Source of the DNA: M3007 sp046160345
GTDB taxonomy: Bacteria > Bacteroidota > Bacteroidia > Chitinophagales > Saprospiraceae
Length of the DNA: 23,016 bases
Assembly: GCA_046160345.1 (NCBI GenBank)
Contig: JBJXGO010000037.1
Location: 1-23,016, forward strand
Reading direction: 5' to 3'
Shown here: one piece after another, positions 1 to 7,361 of the stretch
Numbering within the stretch: position 1 is the first letter of the stretch
Layout: every line of letters starts with the position of its first letter
The notes under the pieces: generated by a model
What the model was told of the DNA's origin: nothing
The model's database searches: none
Seen by the model: only the letters and a program-made list of their open reading frames with translations
Translations under genes and position numbers: made by a program

Positions 1-17
1 CAAAAACTTAAAGACTT

Positions 18-1538
18 ATGTCAATACCAAAGGAGCCGCGGCAACTGATGATCAACCTAATGTATCTGGTGTTGACCGCGCTGCTGGCACTTAACGTGTC
101 AGCCGAGGTAATGAATGCTTTCTTCTCCCTGGACCGAGGCTTGAAAAATAGCCGCGACATTGTAGAGAAAAACAATGGTTCTCTTACACAAGCCATAGAA
201 AAAGCTGCTGCTGATTATCCAAGCCCACAGGCTGAAGACTACAAAGCCCGGGCTATCAAATCTAACCAAATCGTCAATGACTTTGTGACCTATATTCAGG
301 GAATTCGCGACAACCTTTATGCTAAGGCAGGTGGCGACAACCCGAAAGTACCAGGGCAGCCCAAAGATATTCGTAACAAGGACATCACAACCAAGATGTT
401 CGTGAACGATGGCTTAGGTAAAGAGATTGAAGGTAAAATCAAAGAACTTCGGACCCAATTGATGGGGGTTGTTGACAATGACCCTATTACCGTTGCTTCT
501 CTGCCGCTCGATGTTGAGGCACTGCCCCCGGGCACAAAAGCCAAAAACTGGTCGGAATTCAAATTCAAACAAATGCCAGTTGCGGCTGTTTTCCCTTTAT
601 TGGGTAAAATCCAGAGCGACGCTAAAAACTCTTCCACCGCAGTCCTGAACTATTGTGCTACAAAAGTTCAAGGAACTGACCTGAAGTTTGACAAGTTTAT
701 TCCAGGTGTTGCACCAAAGAAAAACTATGTGATCCTTGGCGAAGAATTTGAAGCCGAAGTCTTTTTGAGTGCATTTAGCTCAAAGACTGACAACGTGAGC
801 ATCAGTGTTAATGGCAACAATGTAGCCCTGAAAGATGGTGTTGGCACCTATAAAACTAGACCCAGCAATGTTGGGGAACAGAAATATAATGTGTCCATTA
901 ACATTAAGAATCCAACCACCGGTACTACGGAGACTGTAAAAAAAGAGTTCTCTTATGAAGTCGGTCAACGTTCTATTGCGGTTCAATTGGACAAGATGAA
1001 CGTTTTTTACATTGGTGTTGAAAACCCGATTTCAGTTTCGGCTGCGGGTGTATCTTCCAACGATGTAAAAGTGTCAGCTTCAGGTGTCAACGTTTCCAAT
1101 AAAGGTGGCGGGCATTTTATCGTAACAGCTAGTACCCCTGGCGAATCAATTCTTACAGTTTCTGCGCCAGGCGTTTCTCAGCGGTTCACTTACCGTGTAA
1201 AACGGATTCCCGACCCAACCCCTTTGCTTGGTGCAAAACACCGTAGCAAGCAAATGCCTAATGGTGAGTTCAGAGCACAAGGTGGTATTGCAACGGTACT
1301 GGAGTACTTTGACTTTGACGCAAAATGTGATGTAGTTGGTTTTGAAGCCACTTACTTGCCTAAGCGTCAAGATCCAATCAGTAAGCAAAATTCCGGCGCT
1401 AAGTGGAATGGCGACATACAAGATTGGATTACAAAGGCCAAACCAGGAGATGCTTACTTCTTCGACGACATTAAGTGCAAATGCCCCGGAGATGCCGCTG
1501 CGCGTAACCTTGGTGGTCTTGCTTACAAGATTCGTTAA
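18..1538 (+). CDS. gldM: Gliding motility / type IX secretion motor protein GldM
   Basis: GldM (PorM) is the periplasm-spanning shaft of the T9SS motor. It is anchored in the inner membrane with GldL and transmits proton-motive-force energy to the outer-membrane GldK/GldN ring. The 506-residue length matches the family (about 510). The start MSIPKEPRQLMINLMYLVLT, with one hydrophobic helix at about residues 11-30 followed by NVSAEVMNAFFSLD, is the family signature. The remainder is the beta-rich periplasmic part, and the C-terminus has a Cys cluster (KCKCPGD). The ATG at 18 is the only sensible start because the membrane helix begins right after it. Known gld operons place gldL immediately upstream, so it probably lies just outside the window; only 17 bases precede this gene. 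gldN follows after 69 bases. Confidence 0.97.
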   Translation: MSIPKEPRQLMINLMYLVLTALLALNVSAEVMNAFFSLDRGLKNSRDIVEKNNGSLTQAIEKAAADYPSPQAEDYKARAIKSNQIVNDFVTYIQGIRDNLYAKAGGDNPKVPGQPKDIRNKDITTKMFVNDGLGKEIEGKIKELRTQLMGVVDNDPITVASLPLDVEALPPGTKAKNWSEFKFKQMPVAAVFPLLGKIQSDAKNSSTAVLNYCATKVQGTDLKFDKFIPGVAPKKNYVILGEEFEAEVFLSAFSSKTDNVSISVNGNNVALKDGVGTYKTRPSNVGEQKYNVSINIKNPTTGTTETVKKEFSYEVGQRSIAVQLDKMNVFYIGVENPISVSAAGVSSNDVKVSASGVNVSNKGGGHFIVTASTPGESILTVSAPGVSQRFTYRVKRIPDPTPLLGAKHRSKQMPNGEFRAQGGIATVLEYFDFDAKCDVVGFEATYLPKRQDPISKQNSGAKWNGDIQDWITKAKPGDAYFFDDIKCKCPGDAAARNLGGLAYKIR

Positions 1539-1553
1539 TTTTAAGCGTTATAA

Positions 1554-1585
1554 GTTGAGAAAGATTTAAAAAAATCTTTCTCAAC
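1554..1585 (+). terminator. Perfect 14-bp hairpin between gldM and gldN
   Basis: The left arm at 1554-1567 (GTTGAGAAAGATTT) pairs perfectly with 1572-1585 (AAATCTTTCTCAAC) around an AAAA loop. It lies 15 bases after the gldM stop, and only a short T-run follows. It may act as a leaky terminator, a 3'-end stabiliser or a processing site within the gld operon. The structure is seen directly; the role is inferred. Confidence 0.6.
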
Positions 1586-1637
1586 TTTCCTAATATGCCT
1601 CTCCCAATTGAATTTCCATTCTAAACGTACTATTTTA

Positions 1638-2570
1638 ATGCTAATCAAAACCCAACTGCGAGTCATGCAAACATTTATGAAACTGACTTGCCTTTGCTTC
1701 TTCCTCCTGCTTGGCGGGACGACGATGCTGTTGGCACAGGATCCTGAAGAAATCGAAACCACGCCAGCCACTGGCACGGAAGAAGAAGCACCCCTGGTCG
1801 AAGACCCGGCAGATGCTCCTATTGACGAAGTGGTAAAAAAAGACATTGTGGGCGAGAGAAAGATATTGAAATATCCAATCCTCCGCGAAAGTGACGTATT
1901 CTGGGAAAAACGCATTTGGCGTATTATTGACGTTCGGGAAAAAATGAACCTTCCGTTCGCCTACCCTGAAGACCCGTTCTTCAAAATTCTTTCAGATGCC
2001 GCTACCAAAGGCGATTTGCCTGTGTACAGCACCGACGAAGATGGCGCGAAGTTCAAAAAACGCCTGAGCACTGACGATGTGCTTTCAATGCTTTCCAAGG
2101 CGGATACCGTCGTGACTTTTGACCCTGAGACTTACGAGGAAAAGGTTCAAATTGTACGCAACGATATCAACTGGGAAGACGTGAAGCGTTTCCGTTTGAA
2201 AGAAGTTTGGTTCTTTGACAAGCAGGCTTCTATGCTGCGTGTTCGTATTCTTGGTATCGCACCAATGATCGATGTTCGTGACAATGAAGGCAATTTCCGC
2301 TTCGAGAAGCCCATGTTCTGGGTTTATTACCCACATGCCCGTGAAATGTTTGCACGCCACAACTATTTTGCGCTTGGTGGGAACACCTCTGCACAACTTA
2401 CTTGGGATGATGTGTTAGAAAAGCGGCTTTTCGCATCGTACATCTACAAAGAATCAAACGTGTACGACCGTAAAATTGATGAATATCTGCAAGGAGTAGA
2501 TTTGCTGATGGAATCAGAGAAAATCAAAAATGAGATTTTCAACTGGGAACATGACCTTTGGCAATACTAA
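1638..2570 (+). CDS. gldN: Gliding motility / type IX secretion protein GldN
   Basis: GldN (PorN) is a periplasmic protein that forms the outer-membrane-associated ring with lipoprotein GldK and contacts the GldM shaft. After the signal peptide (hydrophobic stretch LTCLCFFLLLGGTTMLLAQ, cleavage after AQ) comes an acidic, Pro/Thr/Glu-rich linker. The conserved GldN fold follows: motifs such as VFWEKRIWRIIDVREKMN near the N-terminus, then VWFFDKQASMLRVRILGIAP and FWVYYPHAREMFARHNYFA. The acidic linker and fold are of normal length. The reading frame is open from an ATG at 1608, but signal-peptide geometry favours a later start: 1638, 1665 or 1677 are all possible, and 1665 or 1677 gives the most typical signal peptide. 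Its position directly after gldM is the usual gldKLMN order. Confidence 0.93.
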   Translation: MLIKTQLRVMQTFMKLTCLCFFLLLGGTTMLLAQDPEEIETTPATGTEEEAPLVEDPADAPIDEVVKKDIVGERKILKYPILRESDVFWEKRIWRIIDVREKMNLPFAYPEDPFFKILSDAATKGDLPVYSTDEDGAKFKKRLSTDDVLSMLSKADTVVTFDPETYEEKVQIVRNDINWEDVKRFRLKEVWFFDKQASMLRVRILGIAPMIDVRDNEGNFRFEKPMFWVYYPHAREMFARHNYFALGGNTSAQLTWDDVLEKRLFASYIYKESNVYDRKIDEYLQGVDLLMESEKIKNEIFNWEHDLWQY

Positions 2571-2593
2571 TTCTCTTCGGAGTATTTCGGCAT

Positions 2594-2632
2594 AAAAAAA
2601 CGGGTTTCGGTGCATAGCATCGAAACCCGTTT
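2594..2632. terminator. Bidirectional terminator between gldN and the convergent esterase gene
   Basis: The arms AAACGGGTTTCG (2598-2609) and CGAAACCCGTTT (2621-2632) pair perfectly. The stem continues inward (GTGC with GCAT, one G-U pair) to a three-base loop. An A-run at 2594-2600 gives a U-tract for transcription on the minus strand, and the plus-strand side has TTTCTG. The position between two convergent stop codons fits a shared terminator. Confidence 0.85.
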
Positions 2633-2638
2633 CTGTAA

Positions 2639-2661
2639 TGCGAAATTAATTTCGCGCTACT
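2639..2661 (-). repeat. Palindromic stop-codon repeat, copy 1
   Basis: The core 2640-2655 (GCGAAATTAATTTCGC) is a perfect 16-bp palindrome. Read on the minus strand, the 23-bp element begins AGTAGCGCG, and its TAG is the stop codon of the esterase gene. A copy with 22 of 23 identical bases overlaps the stop codon of the ompA-like gene (12063-12085). Confidence 0.75.
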
Positions 2662-3895
2662 CTATTACCAGTTGCTTCAATTCAAAACGCTTGCTAGGAT
2701 GCAAAACCTGTACCAGGTAGATTCCTTTAGACAGGTTCAATATTTGTACAAACTGTTGGTTTTGAATTCCTTTCTGTTGGAAAACTATCCTGCCCAAGGG
2801 ATCAAAAACCATAAGGTCCGCTCGTTCGTCTGATTCTGGCAATTGTATGCCAATGCTTCCATCCACCGAAGGGTTAGGATATAATGACCATTGTTCAAAT
2901 GGCTGAACAGTCGGTTCGCCCACTCCTACCATGGCACAAGCGAGCGATTCCAGCAAGGTAGTAGCATTCACCCAAAATGTATCAACGTAGGGTTTCCAAA
3001 CAGCCTGATCGTATAAGTCGGTATGGCCGGCGCCAGGTACAGTCAAAAGATTGTTCCATAAACCTACCTCTTCAGCCTGAGCATGTATGGGGCTGCTGCC
3101 TTCAAGATAGGCGATATTGGCAGCGAGGCCGTAGGTATAAGGTACCGTACCGTCTGCTGTGCCATGGATACTTACCACCGGCACTTCAGTGCTGTCTACC
3201 CAAAAACTTCGGTATATCCCTCCAGACATGCTGACAATTGCTTTTGAATTGGAGGAATAGGTTTTATTTGAAGCGGTACCGCTAATGCCCTCTAAACCGC
3301 CATTTGCGGCCAAAATATTTTGTAGAAACGTCGGGATTTGATCACCTTCATCCATATAGCCTGCGTGTAGCGCTGTAACTGCTCCCGCGGAAAATCCTCC
3401 AATAAAAATATTGTCGGCATCAGCTCGAAACTGGTTGCTGGTGGCAGCATCTTCACGGAAATAGCGCACGGAAGCTTTCATGTCGCCCACTGCTTTCGCT
3501 GCGGTATCAAAAATGCCTATTGAATCAGGCAAACCTAAGACAAGCCAGGGATATAAACGGTATTGAATAGATGCCGCAACATAACCTTTCTTGGCGAGCA
3601 GTTCGCACCAACGCTGCATCAAGGTTTTATCTCCAAAAGCAAAACTGCCTCCGTGGGCCAATATTACAACTGGTCGCTCGGAAAGATTGTCGCCAATCGG
3701 TTCATACACATCCATGGACAAGTTGATGTTTTGGCCGAGATGGCTTACGGTAGGTGCATAAACTACAATCGTTTTTTTAACCGAGGAGAAGACATCATCG
3801 AGATAACGGGAGCCGTCACAGCCTGGATTTTGTGCAGAAAGCATGGCTGCAGGCATAGTCAGAAGGAATAACAGGAAGAGAATGTTTTTTTTCAT
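2657..3895 (-). CDS. Secreted alpha/beta hydrolase (esterase/lipase type) with T9SS sorting domain
   Basis: This is a predicted carboxylester hydrolase exported across the outer membrane. It has 412 residues: a signal peptide (1-22, cleaving after LSAQ), an alpha/beta-hydrolase domain at about 45-315, and a type A T9SS C-terminal domain at about 337-412 (starting SLYPNPS, with GIYLVQV near the end). The oxyanion-hole motif HGG is at 81-83, the nucleophile Ser169 is in GFSAG, and Asp248 (HGTADGTVP) and His291 (GAGH) complete a likely triad. This arrangement resembles BD-FAE/PnbA-like esterases; the substrate cannot be read from the sequence. The frame is open upstream to 4108, into sdhB, but the ATG at 3895 is chosen because MKKNILFLLFLL is a clear signal peptide. 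The sdh terminator lies just upstream, so the gene is probably transcribed separately. Confidence 0.92.
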   Translation of the reverse strand: MKKNILFLLFLLTMPAAMLSAQNPGCDGSRYLDDVFSSVKKTIVVYAPTVSHLGQNINLSMDVYEPIGDNLSERPVVILAHGGSFAFGDKTLMQRWCELLAKKGYVAASIQYRLYPWLVLGLPDSIGIFDTAAKAVGDMKASVRYFREDAATSNQFRADADNIFIGGFSAGAVTALHAGYMDEGDQIPTFLQNILAANGGLEGISGTASNKTYSSNSKAIVSMSGGIYRSFWVDSTEVPVVSIHGTADGTVPYTYGLAANIAYLEGSSPIHAQAEEVGLWNNLLTVPGAGHTDLYDQAVWKPYVDTFWVNATTLLESLACAMVGVGEPTVQPFEQWSLYPNPSVDGSIGIQLPESDERADLMVFDPLGRIVFQQKGIQNQQFVQILNLSKGIYLVQVLHPSKRFELKQLVIE

Positions 3896-3922
3896 AAATG
3901 TGAGCTGTATTGGTTTACAAAT

Positions 3923-3988
3923 AAAAAAGAGAGGTGAAGTTACAGATATGATTTTGTTAGAATCAATTATCTGCAAATTCACTCCTCT
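3923..3988 (-). terminator. Terminator of the succinate dehydrogenase operon
   Basis: This is a large interrupted hairpin. Its paired blocks are AGAGG 3930-3934 with CCTCT 3984-3988, TGAA 3935-3938 with TTCA 3978-3981, CAGATA 3943-3948 with TATCTG 3968-3973, and TGATT 3949-3953 with AATCA 3961-3965. On the minus strand it is followed by CTTTTTTAT, the U-tract expected of a terminator. It lies about 30 bases past the sdhB stop codon. Confidence 0.65.
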
Positions 3989-4017
3989 TGGATGGATTTC
4001 TTGCTGTTTTTGGCCTT

Positions 4018-4773
4018 TTATGCCAGCTCCGTTTCGGAAGCAAAGGCAGCGGCCACAAATTCCCGGTTCATACGGGCAATGTTGCTGACGGATATTTCTT
4101 TCGGGCATTCTGCCTCACATGCCTGTACGTTGGAGCATTTCCCGAAACCTTCTTTGTCCATTTGCGCCACCATACCCAACACACGCCGACTGCGTTCCAC
4201 CTGGCCTTGCGGAAGCAGGGCGAGATGGCTGACTTTAGCTGAAGTGAACAGCATGGCAGAGGCATTGGGGCATGCTGCCACACAAGCCCCACAACCGATG
4301 CAGGCAGCGGCATCAAAGGCGTGAGCGGCCTGTTCTTTTTCAATCGGAATGGAATTGGCGTCTTGTGCCTGGCCGGTGTTTACACTTACATATCCTCCGG
4401 CTTGGATAATTCGGTCAAAAGACGAGCGGTCCACTACAAGGTCTTTGATAACGGGAAACGCCTGAGCCCTGAACGGCTCGATCACGATCGTATCGCCTTC
4501 GTGGTAGTGCCGCATGTGTACTTGGCAGGTAGTGGTGCCTTTCATGGGACCGTGCGGGCGCCCGTCGATTACTAGCGAACAAGTGCCGCATATCCCTTCA
4601 CGACAATCATGCTCAAATGCGACAGGTTCTTCCCGGGAAGCCACGAGTTTTTCGTTCAACACATCGAGCATTTCAAGGAACGACATATCGGGGTTAACGT
4701 CAGGGAGTTCGTAGTTGACGAATTCGCCCTTGTATTGTCCTCCCTGCCTCCAGATTTTGAGTGTGAGTTTCAT
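4018..4773 (-). CDS. sdhB: Succinate dehydrogenase/fumarate reductase iron-sulfur subunit
   Basis: SdhB carries electrons from the FAD of SdhA to the quinone site through three iron-sulfur clusters at the inner face of the cytoplasmic membrane. All ligands are visible in 251 residues: C57, C62, C65 and C83 for [2Fe-2S] (CREGICGTC...C); C158, C161, C164 for [4Fe-4S] (CIGCGACVAACP) with the cross-ligand C223; and C168, C213, C219 for [3Fe-4S]. Length and pattern fit the B-type (menaquinone) enzyme that uses one large cytochrome b subunit. The start ATG at 4773 gives the usual MKLTLKIWRQ beginning. Unusually, sdhB is separated from sdhA by three genes for exported proteins (4848-7327). Its leader shares a 12-mer with that of sdhA. 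Confidence 0.97.
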   Translation of the reverse strand: MKLTLKIWRQGGQYKGEFVNYELPDVNPDMSFLEMLDVLNEKLVASREEPVAFEHDCREGICGTCSLVIDGRPHGPMKGTTTCQVHMRHYHEGDTIVIEPFRAQAFPVIKDLVVDRSSFDRIIQAGGYVSVNTGQAQDANSIPIEKEQAAHAFDAAACIGCGACVAACPNASAMLFTSAKVSHLALLPQGQVERSRRVLGMVAQMDKEGFGKCSNVQACEAECPKEISVSNIARMNREFVAAAFASETELA

Positions 4774-4847
4774 CTATATTGTTGATTTTGTCTGCCCTGA
4801 CTTTGCAGGAATGATTTGAGTGGTGCTTGATTTGAGGGGCGCTAAGG

Positions 4848-6143
4848 TCATTTTGAAATTTTCACAATACTGGAACAGTTGTCCAAAAGGATATTGCCGT
4901 AGTAGGCTTTGCCGATTTCAGGAGCAAAATCTGCTTCCAGGGTCATTACGGTGTAATTGTTTTCAGCAGGGCTTAATACGAATTGGGCTTTTTGCCATTC
5001 CTGTTTTTCTATGATTGGAGAGGTTGCCAGCAATTCTGCTTTTGGGTTATCTTCATTGCCACCCCAAATGAGGAGGCGGAGAGGTCCGGCAAAATCTATG
5101 TTTTTATTAGAGCCTATTTCCTTTTCGCGAAAGTGTTTGCTCTTTGCCAATTGGATGCTGAATAAATATTCGGTTCCTTTTGTCATGGCTCCTTCCAAAA
5201 ACTGTGACAGTGCTTGCCGTCTGCCGTCGTTGGCGGTGAGCAGGCTACCATAAGAATCGCCATCAAATGCCTTTATTCTCGTAATCTGCCTGTTTTCTTC
5301 GAGCAACACGGTGCCTTCTTCGCTGGTAATTTTTGTTGTACTGTTTTTCTTTTTTACCACAGTATAAGGCGGATGTGTCCTGAAATGGGTTTTCAAGATC
5401 GAGTTTTTATCTGACCAACCGACCGGGAACATGTATAATTCAAATGTTCGGGTTTCAAAAGAGGGGTTGTAAATCTCAATCTTGTCATTTGCCTCTATCA
5501 TCAAACGCTTTTCCCTTAAGTCTTCAAATTCTTTTGATAAAGAGGCGGGGAAAAAATTAGTGGCATTGTCGAGCAACAGGTTGCCGGCAGATTTTATTTC
5601 CGGATCGGAGTAACAGGCTTCAAGCACTATCTTATCGATGTCAAATTCAAGTGCCTGGATCTTTATGGTATAATGTTTCCAATACTCGTGGGTTAAGACT
5701 GGTGTCTCAGCCAACAGTTCCATTTCATTTTTTGAAATGTTGTCTCCCCAGACACGCAATTTGACCGCGGCGTTGTAGTTTGCTTTAACATCAGAGTCAT
5801 GCGTTGCCGACCAATAATCAGGTGAAGCGGCCAGGCATATAGCAAATTGATAAACGGTGTCTTTCAAAAGAGGCTTCGTAAGCTTTTGGCAGACCCGTTC
5901 CCAAGTGTTGTTTGCGCGCGTAACCATGCCAAGATATGTTTTTCCCTCCATTGGTTTCACGGCACATCCAAACTTACCCGGTTGTACATCGGGTGTAGAT
6001 TGGCCTTCAAATCCGCAATTTGCCCATTGACTAATTGTGCCATCGGGCGGGGCTTCAAAAGAAGGGTTGCGCAATTCCACCATGCCTGCCTGACAAAGCC
6101 CGGCAAATGGAAAAATCAAAAGCACAAAAGTTCCTATACGCAT
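4848..6143 (-). CDS. Exported protein with two tandem NPSFE domains
   Basis: I cannot name a function. The 431 residues begin with a signal peptide (1-19, MRIGTFVLLIFPFAGLCQA). Two copies of one beta-rich domain follow: copy A at about 22-195 (NPSFE at 26-30; TPDVQPG, KTYLGMVTR, LRVWG, GNLLLDN) and copy B at about 223-428 (NPSFE at 226-230; LRLLIWGG, GNILLDNCS). The pattern resembles jelly-roll/galactose-binding-like modules found in many exported Bacteroidota proteins, so ligand or glycan binding is plausible but unproven. There is no T9SS tail, lipobox or catalytic motif. The stop lies 74 bases before sdhB and the start 26 bases after the paralogue at 6170-6799, so both are probably co-transcribed with sdh. 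Confidence 0.85.
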   Translation of the reverse strand: MRIGTFVLLIFPFAGLCQAGMVELRNPSFEAPPDGTISQWANCGFEGQSTPDVQPGKFGCAVKPMEGKTYLGMVTRANNTWERVCQKLTKPLLKDTVYQFAICLAASPDYWSATHDSDVKANYNAAVKLRVWGDNISKNEMELLAETPVLTHEYWKHYTIKIQALEFDIDKIVLEACYSDPEIKSAGNLLLDNATNFFPASLSKEFEDLREKRLMIEANDKIEIYNPSFETRTFELYMFPVGWSDKNSILKTHFRTHPPYTVVKKKNSTTKITSEEGTVLLEENRQITRIKAFDGDSYGSLLTANDGRRQALSQFLEGAMTKGTEYLFSIQLAKSKHFREKEIGSNKNIDFAGPLRLLIWGGNEDNPKAELLATSPIIEKQEWQKAQFVLSPAENNYTVMTLEADFAPEIGKAYYGNILLDNCSSIVKISK

Positions 6144-6169
6144 TATTTAAGACAAACTGTTGGTGACAG

Positions 6170-6799
6170 TCAATAAATTTTTACAATATCTGAGCAGTTA
6201 TCAATCAGCAAGTTGCCGTTCTTTTTTTCGTATCCAGGAGCGTAATAAGCCATCAAATCCAATTCATCAAGATCGGCCAACGAAGGTTTTAAAATAAACT
6301 CGTAGCGTGTCCATTTGGAATGACCTACCGGCTGACTTTCGGCCAGTAGTTCCTGTTGATTGGTTTGGGTATTGTAGCCCCAGATTTTCAAAACGGTTGG
6401 AGCAGAGAAATTTGCCAATTCAATTCCGTTTTTCAGCGCTGATTTGAACGTATTGGATCGGGTCATCCAAAGACTGAATTTATAAGCCGAATCTTTTCTC
6501 AAAACGCCCTCCAGTTTTTGTCCAACACCTTCCCAGGTGGTGTCTTCTCGAACTACCAGCCCCAGGTAAGTTTTTCCATCCTGAGCTACCATCGCAACCC
6601 CAAAAAAGCCGGGTTGAACATCCGGGGGAGATGCTTTTTCATCCCCTAAATTGATCCAAAACGAGGGCTCTTTTCCCGATTGGGGTTCATCCGCTTCAAA
6701 AGATGGATTCTTTAACCTGATAATGCTTTGACCCCAAATATCGCTATTAAAAAAGCAGACTACGGCCAATAATGCAGCAAATTTGAAGGTCATAAGCAT
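6170..6799 (-). CDS. Exported protein with a single NPSFE domain
   Basis: This is a 209-residue paralogue of the product of the next gene. It has a signal peptide (about 1-23, ending IWGQ) and one domain containing NPSFE (31-35), PPDVQPGFFGVAM, GKTYLGLVVRE, LKIWGY, ELLAES and a C-terminal GNLLIDNCSDIVKIY. That end nearly matches the end of the 431-residue protein (GNILLDNCSSIVKISK), which shows recent common origin. The function is unknown; a binding role for a jelly-roll-like fold is inference. An alternative start is the ATG at 6793. It is spaced 27 bases from the lipoprotein gene upstream and 26 from the paralogue downstream, consistent with one operon. Confidence 0.83.
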   Translation of the reverse strand: MLMTFKFAALLAVVCFFNSDIWGQSIIRLKNPSFEADEPQSGKEPSFWINLGDEKASPPDVQPGFFGVAMVAQDGKTYLGLVVREDTTWEGVGQKLEGVLRKDSAYKFSLWMTRSNTFKSALKNGIELANFSAPTVLKIWGYNTQTNQQELLAESQPVGHSKWTRYEFILKPSLADLDELDLMAYYAPGYEKKNGNLLIDNCSDIVKIY

Positions 6800-6826
6800 T
6801 ATCTTTTGAAGATAGTTGAAGGAAAG

Positions 6827-7327
6827 TTATTCTACCTCTATGGTTTCGACGATGTCATTGTCGTAAATGAAAGTGATGCCAATGGCATATTCATCCCCGA
6901 AAATAGCGCTTGAACTAATAGGGTCGCCATAAGCCGCTTTCACCTCAGTTTTAGTGCTGCCAATACCAATGCCCTTGTCAGTTTTTCCATCATAGGGCGC
7001 AGAAAGTATCAGCTTTGATATTTTCATATTTGCGTTGAAAGTGGCTTCTGTCGTTGGTTCACAATAAACCGTCACGCCCTTGGAGATATAGATTAAAAAA
7101 TGGTAATAAATGCCGTTAGCGGACCCGTTGGAGGGGAAAGGAACACCCAAATTATCAATAGCAACCTGAGCGGCGTCCCCGATTTTTATTTCAGTTGTTC
7201 CAACACCCGGAATAATTTGAAGGGGGGTTGGAGTTGGTGTTCCGGGATCCGAACCTTCGTCCTTTTTGCAACCGACCCAAGTGAGAGAAATGATTAAAAT
7301 GCTGAGCGTGAAGTGTTTAATTGTCAT
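6827..7327 (-). CDS. Lipoprotein with two BamE/SmpA-like half repeats
   Basis: The function is unknown. The product has 166 residues with a lipoprotein signal peptide and lipobox WVGC; Cys20 is followed by KKDEGSDPG and a Thr/Pro linker, typical of Bacteroidota lipoproteins. Two similar half units follow: IGDAAQVAIDNLGVP (49-63) and IGSTKTEVKAAYGDP (122-136). Each is followed by beta strands (YYHFLIYISKGVTVY; YAIGITFIYDNDIVETIEV). The xIGxxxxxVxxxxGxP pattern resembles small BamE/SmpA-like envelope domains, but this comparison is by eye. It starts 34 bases after the sdhA stop with no terminator between, so it is probably read through from sdhCA. Confidence 0.82.
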   Translation of the reverse strand: MTIKHFTLSILIISLTWVGCKKDEGSDPGTPTPTPLQIIPGVGTTEIKIGDAAQVAIDNLGVPFPSNGSANGIYYHFLIYISKGVTVYCEPTTEATFNANMKISKLILSAPYDGKTDKGIGIGSTKTEVKAAYGDPISSSAIFGDEYAIGITFIYDNDIVETIEVE

Positions 7328-7361
7328 AATTTTGAAAATTTATTGTAAATTAGTTGAGATT

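Noticed and set aside
3896..4108. N-terminal extension of the esterase to an ATG at 4108
   Set aside because: It would run through the sdh terminator and into sdhB and would bury the clear signal peptide that begins at 3895.
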